Below, one piece after another: positions 1 through 4,866 of a stretch of DNA of 6,264 bases (position 1 is the first letter of the stretch; each line of letters starts with the position of its first letter). The notes under the pieces are model-generated. The model had not been told where the DNA came from and searched no databases. It saw nothing but the letters and a program-made list of their open reading frames with translations. Source of the DNA: Thermoplasmatota archaeon (GTDB taxonomy: Archaea; Thermoplasmatota; Penumbrarchaeia; Penumbrarchaeales; Penumbrarchaeaceae); the NCBI GenBank assembly GCA_030600725.1, contig JAUVLN010000137.1, positions 1 through 6,264 of the forward strand. Reading direction: 5' to 3'. The position numbers and the translations under genes are program-made.

Positions 1-2
1 AG

Positions 3-515
3 GGAGGGGGACACACAGTGGAGGGGACATTGGCATCCCAGGTGCGGGTGGTCAAGGAGTTCTCCAGGGCAGGCCCGGAGGCAGGGGGCAAGGCGATCAA
101 TGCCCTTGCCTCCCACCTATCCGACCTCCGGAACCTGGAGGAGGAGATGGAGCAGAGGATACGCTCGACGATCGGCCAGGTGGAGCTGACAGCTTCGCTC
201 CTGGCACCCGTGATGATCGGCAGCTCGATCGGGATCTTCAAACTTCTGGAGAGCAGCTCCATTCCCGATTCCTCGGGGGACGGTGTGGGTATGATGTGGG
301 CCGGGTCGCCGGGAGCGGAGGCGCTTTCATCATCATCTTTTCTGATCATATCCGGCATCTACCTGCTCCTCCTTTCAATATCCACATCATTGATCCTCCA
401 TAGGTTGAGCAAGGGGACCCCACAAGGTGGCTGGCACAGGGTCCCATCGAGGATCTTGATCTCGGTAACCTCCTTCACACTGGGGGTGCTGGGGAGTTCT
501 GCGTTGATCGGTTAG
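3..515 (+). CDS. C-terminal part of a type II secretion system F / TadC-FlaJ-like membrane protein (5' truncated)
   Basis: This is probably the inner-membrane platform protein of an archaeal type IV pilus or Tad-like system, which works with a secretion ATPase to assemble pilins. The frame is open to the left window edge, so the GTG at 18 is probably an internal valine and the true start lies upstream. Numbering from that GTG, residues 25-55 form an amphipathic, charged helical stretch (NLEEEMEQRIRS) like the end of a T2SSF domain. Three hydrophobic segments follow, at about 56-78 (LTASLLAPVMIG), 107-129 and 145-164. A helical cytoplasmic domain leading into an APxxxG-containing membrane helix and ending in further helices is known for archaeal TadC/FlaJ relatives, which are usually several hundred residues long. 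The pilin-like gene directly downstream supports the call. The family assignment is inferred from pattern and context; another polytopic membrane protein is possible. Confidence 0.62.
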   Translation, partial: GGGHTVEGTLASQVRVVKEFSRAGPEAGGKAINALASHLSDLRNLEEEMEQRIRSTIGQVELTASLLAPVMIGSSIGIFKLLESSSIPDSSGDGVGMMWAGSPGAEALSSSSFLIISGIYLLLLSISTSLILHRLSKGTPQGGWHRVPSRILISVTSFTLGVLGSSALIG

Positions 516-522
516 GATGTGA
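514..522 (+). promoter_or_regulatory. Ribosome binding site of the pilin-like gene, overlapping the upstream stop codon
   Basis: AGGATGTGA differs by one base from the archaeal anti-16S consensus AGGAGGTGA and ends 5 bases before ATG 528. It overlaps the TAG stop of the upstream gene (513-515), which suggests translational coupling. It is also the reason for preferring ATG 528 over GTG 519, because that GTG lies inside the site. The identical nonamer precedes the lipoprotein gene at 3835. Confidence 0.6.
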
Positions 523-527
523 AAACA

Positions 528-968
528 ATGATGAAAATGAGATCGGATGACAGAGGAGGAATGGAGGGGGTCCCCCTCCAGCTTGTGATAGTCGTGGTGA
601 TAGGTGTCGCTGCGTTGGGCATATTGATCGGATGGCTGGCCATGGCCGGGGACACGGACCCAATACTGAGAAAGGTCTCCGTGGAGCCCGAGACGGTCTC
701 CATGGAGGGCGATGGTAGGATCACCAAGGTTGTAAATTTCGATGTGTACATCTACGATTCCGAGGGAGATGAGGTGGACGGGGCGGTGCTTACCTTCTCC
801 GGTTCGGTGGACGAGAAGGTGGTTCAGAAGGTCGATTCGGGGGACTCCGTGGAGGTTACGCTCGCACTGGCCCCCGGCGAGGATACCGGGACAGTGGTTA
901 TCAAAGCGGAGAAAGGAGGAGGAATGGGCAGCTGTGAGACCACCGTCATCGTCCTGAGGTCCGGGTAA
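528..968 (+). CDS. Type IV pilin-like protein with class III-type N-terminus and beta-sandwich C-terminal domain
   Basis: A 146-residue protein with a pilin-like architecture. A short charged leader (MMKMRSDDRGG) is followed by MEG and a hydrophobic helix at about residues 17-40 (VPLQLVIVVVIGVAAL). A soluble, beta-rich domain at about 47-144 then carries a VYIYDSEGDEVDGAVLTF strand pattern, resembling carboxypeptidase-regulatory or bacterial Ig-like folds. Archaeal prepilins are cut by a PibD/EppA-type peptidase just before the hydrophobic stretch, and the RGG-MEG region is the likely site, although it is not a textbook QKG-xxxxE motif. The gene follows the TadC/FlaJ-like gene after 12 bases, so it may be a pilin or pseudopilin of that system. 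Starts at GTG 519, ATG 531 and ATG 537 are also possible. If it is not processed, it would be a single-pass membrane protein with an extracellular Ig-like domain. Confidence 0.68.
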   Translation: MMKMRSDDRGGMEGVPLQLVIVVVIGVAALGILIGWLAMAGDTDPILRKVSVEPETVSMEGDGRITKVVNFDVYIYDSEGDEVDGAVLTFSGSVDEKVVQKVDSGDSVEVTLALAPGEDTGTVVIKAEKGGGMGSCETTVIVLRSG

Positions 969-969
969 T

Positions 970-980
970 AATATATATAT
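970..980 (+). promoter_or_regulatory. Probable TATA box for the 909-residue surface protein gene
   Basis: An alternating AT run begins within the TAA stop of the upstream gene (966-968) and continues through ATATATATAT to 980. Its centre lies about 36 bases before ATG 1011. Archaeal transcription normally starts about 25 bases after the TATA centre, so the predicted start is near 998-1002, leaving a leader of only about 10 bases that is essentially the purine-rich CGGTGGGGAG. No terminator separates it from the pilin-like gene, so read-through is possible. Confidence 0.5.
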
Positions 981-1010
981 CGTCCTCTTCAATATCAATA
1001 CGGTGGGGAG

Positions 1011-3740
1011 ATGGCCAGATATATCCCGATGATCTGCATTCTGATGCTTTCGCTTATGACCTGTCGGGCTCTCGGTTCAGATGATCCTGTAGGTGGATTC
1101 CCTGTTCGCCCTCCCGAGATATTGGGTAACGGCCAAAGGAACATAACCATACCCTATACCGATGAGGGGATCTCCCTGGACGGGCATATCGAACCCGGGG
1201 AGTGGCAGACGTTCAGGACCGGTTGGTACTTCGATGCATTCGACGGGAGATCGTTCAGGGAGTATTACGGGGAAGATGAGGAGTTCCTTGACCAGGATGA
1301 CCTCTCGGTCACCTTCTATGCCCTGTACGACGACACCTACCTGTACTTCGGAGCCAACGTCTCCGACGACGACATCGTTGTGGACAGCGGCTCCACCTTC
1401 TGGAGGGACGACGGCTTCGAGCTGATGATAGACGGGGCCCATGATATGGACCCGGACCAGAGGGCTGACGACCCCTGGCCGGGCTATGAGGATGGTTCTA
1501 CCTTCCTGATCAATGCGGACAACCTCTGGCATCACGATTACTCGAACGGCACGCCATACGAGAGGTCGTTCAGCTGCGACGGCGACTGGCTGGCATACGC
1601 CAGAATGGTCCCGCTGGAGAGCTATTATATCGTGGAGATGGCGGTTAGACTCGACAGTATCGCCGATCCTCAGCCGAATTCCACATTCGGCCTGAACGTC
1701 GGGATCAATGATGATGATACGGGCGGGGAGACGAAGACCGCCCTGAAATGGACCGGGGAGGTCAACGGAACCGGTGGTTTTCCGGCATACAGGAACGAGA
1801 CCATGTGGGGATGGGCCTTTCTCCAGACCTATGTGGAGGCTCTCCTTCCCAATGATATCAAAGTGGATGAGGATAGGGAGTTCTACATTTCCGGAAACCT
1901 CACCGAAGGGAACCACCCCGACCTGCTTACAGGGGGGAATTTTACCTGGACCCGTCCCGTATACAATGAGACCGGGTGGCACAACATCACAAAGTACGGG
2001 TTGGAAACAAAGTGGATCTTCGAGGATCCTGGGCAGTATCATATACTCCTCGAGGTCGCTGATCCCGGCGGCATCAGGGACACCACATCCACATGGATAA
2101 CCGTGGAAGATGTCACCCCTCCCCTGCTCACGGCCCAGGAGATAGTCGCCATGGAAGATGTGCCCGTTCTCATCACTCCGGAGATAAACGAGGCTGGTTT
2201 CGTGGACCATGTGAACTGGTCCTTCATAGATATGGATGTGGAGGATATCACGTATGGCCCATCGTTCATCTATCACACATTCGATGATCCGGGATATTAC
2301 AGGGTAAAGGCTGATGTGGTGGACGGTTCCGGGAACCGCGCCAATATCACTATCAACATCACCATATCAGATAATACACCACCAAGGATGGTCGAGATGG
2401 CAGACAGGGAGGTCGTCCTGGGCGACGTTGTCGTCATGGACGCCACTGGATGCCATGATTACAACCCGCTACATCCTGAACCCGAGTGGATCGATTACAC
2501 GTGGAACCTAAAGGGGATCGAGATCGGGGGTGCTTTTGTCGTAAACGACACATTACATGGAATGATCGTTGATGTGCTGCTTGAGATACCGGGCGGATAC
2601 GTATGCGATCTCCTCATTGAGGATGGGGCCGGACTCACCAATTCCACATCATTCAACATATCCATCATGGACATCACCCGCCCAGAACCGGTATTGGGTT
2701 TACCCGACACGAAGGTGATGTCCGCGAACGAGACGTACAACTTCACATCAGGTGAGAGCAGGGATGACGATCCGCTCCTTGCGGAGAGGGGGACGTTCCT
2801 CTGGAACTTCACACATCTGGACACCTACGAGCAGGTGATGAGCGGAGGGGCGAAGGGTTCCTGGGAGATTCTGAACAATACGGCATATTTCTCATTTCCA
2901 TATTCGGGTTACTGGCTCATTTCTCTTATGGTCGCCGACTGTTCGGGCAACCATAACACGACGGATATCATCATCTACGTCAAGGATGACACCTATCCGA
3001 TAGCGGCCCTGGACATTCCGGATACGATGGACGAGGACACCCGTTATTTCCTGGACTGCAGGAACACCTCGGATAACAACAGGGTGGATACCATCCTGTA
3101 TGAGATCCGTGCGGGAGACGGAGCCGGTGATCCGGTCTTTTCCGGATCCCTCAACGTCATCTCACTGACACCAACCCAGTACGTGGATCAGGAGGAACTG
3201 TACTTCATGATATCCGATCCCGGCCGCTACACGATCGTCCTCTTCGCACAGGATAACGACGGCCTCAGGTCGTCGATATCAAGATCGATCACCGTAATGG
3301 ATATAACCCCTCCAGTCCCGGGTTTCAACCTCACATCAGGCACATTGAGAGCCGGTGAAACGATCTATCTGTCGGGGGCCCATTCCTCGGACAACGTGGG
3401 GATCGTTTCATTTCACTGGTCGGTGAACGGGACGGATATCATCTATCAGGGGGGAGGGGAGTTCATATGGGAGGATCTCCCCGAGGGAGAGTTCGTGATA
3501 ACGCTTGCCGTATCGGACGAGGCGGGCAACACGGGAGAAGCGTATTTCTACCTGACCGTCGAACCATCGGATGAACACGGCTCGTACGAGGATGGTTCAT
3601 TTCCCGCTGTATTGATCCTGTGGCTGGCGGCCTTTGGGGCCATGTTCGCCCTTCTCCTTATCGCAGTCCTCTTCGTGAGGGCGAAGCGCAAAAGAGGCAC
3701 GGGGGCGCCCCCTGATCCTGACACCGTGTTGGAAGAGTGA
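1011..3740 (+). CDS. Membrane-anchored surface protein with CBM9-like domain and six PKD/Ig-like repeats
   Basis: A 909-residue protein with an N-terminal signal peptide (about residues 1-22, ending CRALG before SDDP), so it is exported. Residues about 46-275 resemble the carbohydrate-binding family 9-like fold. They open with ISLDGHIEPGEW and contain the strand pattern LYDDTYLYFGANVSDDD (105-121), then FWRDDGFELMIDG (130-142) and GLNVGINDDD (227-236). Six beta-sandwich repeats of roughly 85-105 residues follow, to about 853, joined by linkers of the form D-x-T-P-P. A single membrane helix at 864-889 and a basic tail AKRKRG with about a dozen further residues anchor it with the bulk outside the cell. 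About two dozen N-x-S/T sequons suggest N-glycosylation. ATG 1011 sits directly after GGTGGGGAG. Glycan or cell-wall binding is inferred from the domains; no catalytic domain is recognisable. Confidence 0.85.
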   Translation: MARYIPMICILMLSLMTCRALGSDDPVGGFPVRPPEILGNGQRNITIPYTDEGISLDGHIEPGEWQTFRTGWYFDAFDGRSFREYYGEDEEFLDQDDLSVTFYALYDDTYLYFGANVSDDDIVVDSGSTFWRDDGFELMIDGAHDMDPDQRADDPWPGYEDGSTFLINADNLWHHDYSNGTPYERSFSCDGDWLAYARMVPLESYYIVEMAVRLDSIADPQPNSTFGLNVGINDDDTGGETKTALKWTGEVNGTGGFPAYRNETMWGWAFLQTYVEALLPNDIKVDEDREFYISGNLTEGNHPDLLTGGNFTWTRPVYNETGWHNITKYGLETKWIFEDPGQYHILLEVADPGGIRDTTSTWITVEDVTPPLLTAQEIVAMEDVPVLITPEINEAGFVDHVNWSFIDMDVEDITYGPSFIYHTFDDPGYYRVKADVVDGSGNRANITINITISDNTPPRMVEMADREVVLGDVVVMDATGCHDYNPLHPEPEWIDYTWNLKGIEIGGAFVVNDTLHGMIVDVLLEIPGGYVCDLLIEDGAGLTNSTSFNISIMDITRPEPVLGLPDTKVMSANETYNFTSGESRDDDPLLAERGTFLWNFTHLDTYEQVMSGGAKGSWEILNNTAYFSFPYSGYWLISLMVADCSGNHNTTDIIIYVKDDTYPIAALDIPDTMDEDTRYFLDCRNTSDNNRVDTILYEIRAGDGAGDPVFSGSLNVISLTPTQYVDQEELYFMISDPGRYTIVLFAQDNDGLRSSISRSITVMDITPPVPGFNLTSGTLRAGETIYLSGAHSSDNVGIVSFHWSVNGTDIIYQGGGEFIWEDLPEGEFVITLAVSDEAGNTGEAYFYLTVEPSDEHGSYEDGSFPAVLILWLAAFGAMFALLLIAVLFVRAKRKRGTGAPPDPDTVLEE
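1824..3569 (+). repeat. Array of six diverged PKD/Ig-like protein repeats
   Basis: This is a protein-level repeat array covering about residues 272-853 of the surface protein. Repeat boundaries are marked by related linkers at residues 367-371 (DVTPP), 454-458 (DNTPP), 554-558 (DITRP), 659-663 (DDTYP) and 764-768 (DITPP), with the last repeat ending near VEPS at 850-853. Most repeats end with a pattern like DPGxYxxxLxVxDxxGxxxx before the linker. The sixth is the most canonical, with SSDNVGIVSFHWSVNG near the expected PKD core strand. The repeats have diverged too far to be obvious at DNA level. Such arrays usually act as rigid spacers or adhesion modules. Confidence 0.75.
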
Positions 3741-3766
3741 CCAGGACCCAAGGAATGCTCAGCAAC

Positions 3767-3776
3767 AATTAAATAA
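3767..3776 (+). promoter_or_regulatory. Probable TATA box for the lipoprotein gene
   Basis: AATTAAATAA lies in the 94-base gap between the surface protein stop (3740) and ATG 3835. Its centre predicts a transcription start near 3796-3799 and a leader of about 36-39 bases. That leader holds the 8-base palindrome TCCCGGGA (3801-3808) and the ribosome binding site at 3822. There is no hairpin with a T-tract after the upstream gene, so transcripts may also read in from it. Confidence 0.5.
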
Positions 3777-3821
3777 CACTCAAAGGGATGACTTGTCGGC
3801 TCCCGGGAAGGGGATCTTGAA

Positions 3822-3830
3822 AGGATGTGA
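3822..3830 (+). promoter_or_regulatory. Ribosome binding site fixing the lipoprotein start
   Basis: AGGATGTGA is one mismatch from AGGAGGTGA and ends 4 bases before ATG 3835. This favours ATG 3835 over the in-frame TTG 3793, which would add 14 residues in front of the signal peptide. Confidence 0.65.
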
Positions 3831-3834
3831 TGTT

Positions 3835-4743
3835 ATGAAAAACGGTTTTATTATGGCCCTGTCCGCAGCGATCGTCGCGGTAATGGTGCTGCTCACCGGA
3901 TGTATAGAGGTAACCGATGAGGAGGGAGAAGGACCCGTTGAATACTGGAATGATGCATACAATTACGAGTCCGTTGTGAACACGACCGAAGGGGCACAAG
4001 GGACGCTTCACACATTCTCATATACCGAGGTGATCATCGAAGGTGGAATATCAACAACATATGAGATCGACGGCACCAATTTCGGAATACAGAGCACAGA
4101 GATCAGAGGCGTGGATTACGATTACACAACCGGGAACGAGACCATTGTGGTTGCAGGAACCATAGACTGTTTCGTCATCCAATACAATATTTCCTCTGAC
4201 GCGGAGGGGTTCCCCGCCTGGTACACGATCAAGATGTGGATCGAGGCCGATGAGGCCTTAGATAACACAATGGGCATGGTATACGGTTACTGGGTCAAGA
4301 TGGAGGCCTGGGGAGCCGACGGTTCATATTATCTATACGAGAATCCGAATATGATAGATTCCACCTCGGATTATACTATCTATGTTGAGGGTGAGATCAA
4401 TGAGGATGCCGAAGAGGATGTGATCTACCACCTATTCTATTCCCTGTGGGGAACTTTCATGGTGGACTGGGATGAAGGCTTCCGTGACGGAAGGGAGTGG
4501 AGCGTGGCGGTTTTCAGTATTGGCTTCAGTTACTCGGTTGACATGATCGAATACACGGTTGGAGCCCATACATTCGATGCCTGGGAGGCCAAGACCAAAT
4601 GGAACTCCCCCGATAACAGCTTCATCAGGAAAGCGGTGATCTCTGTTTCATGTCCTATACCTCTTCTCTTCCAGTGGAAGGTGGATGTGGATGGTGAGAT
4701 CGACTCTTACACATACGAGCTGAACTCGATCACCTTCGCCTAG
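3835..4743 (+). CDS. Secreted lipoprotein of unknown function
   Basis: A 302-residue protein with a clear lipoprotein signal: MKNG, a hydrophobic core at about residues 5-20, then the lipobox LLTGC with Cys23 as the expected lipid-anchored first residue. A short acidic linker (TDEEGEG, 27-33) leads to a soluble domain from about 36 to 302. This domain is rich in aromatic residues and in alternating polar/hydrophobic strands, suggesting an all-beta or antiparallel-sheet structure outside the membrane. I do not recognise a family with certainty. The C-terminal pattern, with HTFDAWEAKTKW at 245-256 and a closing YTYELNSITFA at 292-302, loosely recalls LolA/DUF3108-like lipoprotein folds, but this is only an impression. 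Two weakly similar segments, about 104-137 and 240-272, hint at an internal duplication. The gene has its own TATA box and ends in a strong terminator, so it is probably monocistronic. Confidence 0.8.
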   Translation: MKNGFIMALSAAIVAVMVLLTGCIEVTDEEGEGPVEYWNDAYNYESVVNTTEGAQGTLHTFSYTEVIIEGGISTTYEIDGTNFGIQSTEIRGVDYDYTTGNETIVVAGTIDCFVIQYNISSDAEGFPAWYTIKMWIEADEALDNTMGMVYGYWVKMEAWGADGSYYLYENPNMIDSTSDYTIYVEGEINEDAEEDVIYHLFYSLWGTFMVDWDEGFRDGREWSVAVFSIGFSYSVDMIEYTVGAHTFDAWEAKTKWNSPDNSFIRKAVISVSCPIPLLFQWKVDVDGEIDSYTYELNSITFA

Positions 4744-4754
4744 AACGGATATCA

Positions 4755-4791
4755 GGCCGCTGGTACCAGCCAGCGGCCAGCATATTTTTTT
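4755..4791 (+). terminator. Hairpin plus T-tract terminator after the lipoprotein gene
   Basis: The arms GGCCGCTGG (4755-4763) and CCAGCGGCC (4770-4778) are a perfect 9-base-pair, GC-rich inverted repeat around a 6-base loop. It starts 11 bases after the stop codon, and a run of seven T residues (4785-4791) follows 6 bases after the stem. Archaeal RNA polymerase mainly needs T-tracts to terminate, so the T-run may be the active part and the hairpin may protect the 3' end. Confidence 0.75.
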
Positions 4792-4814
4792 CGGCTACTT
4801 TTCGGCTACTTTTC
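4788..4814 (+). repeat. 11-base tandem repeat with successive T-tracts
   Basis: TTTTCGGCTAC occurs twice head to tail (4788-4798 and 4799-4809) and is followed by a third partial copy, TTTTC (4810-4814). The first copy begins inside the seven-T run of the terminator, so the array supplies three T-tracts in a row. It lies just before the promoter of the next gene. Confidence 0.8.
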
Positions 4815-4828
4815 ATGTTAGATCATAG

Positions 4829-4840
4829 TTATATATTTTG
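4829..4840 (+). promoter_or_regulatory. Probable TATA box for the last gene
   Basis: TTATATATTTTG is centred about 33 bases before ATG 4867 and predicts a transcription start near 4857-4861. The leader would be only about 6-15 bases, just enough to include GGAG at 4860-4863. With the strong terminator upstream, this should be the only promoter feeding the gene. Confidence 0.6.
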
Positions 4841-4866
4841 AAACGTCTGAGGCATACCTGGAGAGT

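Noticed and set aside
387..998. Open frame of 203 codons on the minus strand
   Set aside because: It spans two convincing + strand genes and their promoter region, and the product is His/Pro-rich without domain structure.
1053..1070. Cys18 of the surface protein as a lipobox cysteine
   Set aside because: The sequence SLMTC lacks the usual small residue before Cys, and the protein already has a C-terminal membrane anchor, so an ordinary signal peptide cut near residue 22 fits better.
1077..2276. Long open frame of 399 codons on the minus strand
   Set aside because: It lies entirely antisense to the CBM9/PKD surface gene, whose frame has a signal peptide, recognisable domains, a TATA box and a ribosome binding site. 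The minus product shows no domain or export signal and is a by-product of codon bias.
3741..3766. Terminator after the 909-residue surface protein
   Set aside because: No stable inverted repeat and no T-tract is visible between the stop codon and the next TATA box.
3801..3808. Palindrome TCCCGGGA in the lipoprotein leader
   Set aside because: Eight bases with no second copy in the window; too short and isolated to call an operator.
3793..3834. Upstream TTG start for the lipoprotein
   Set aside because: It would put 14 polar residues before the lipoprotein signal, lies at about the predicted transcription start, and has no ribosome binding site; ATG 3835 has one.
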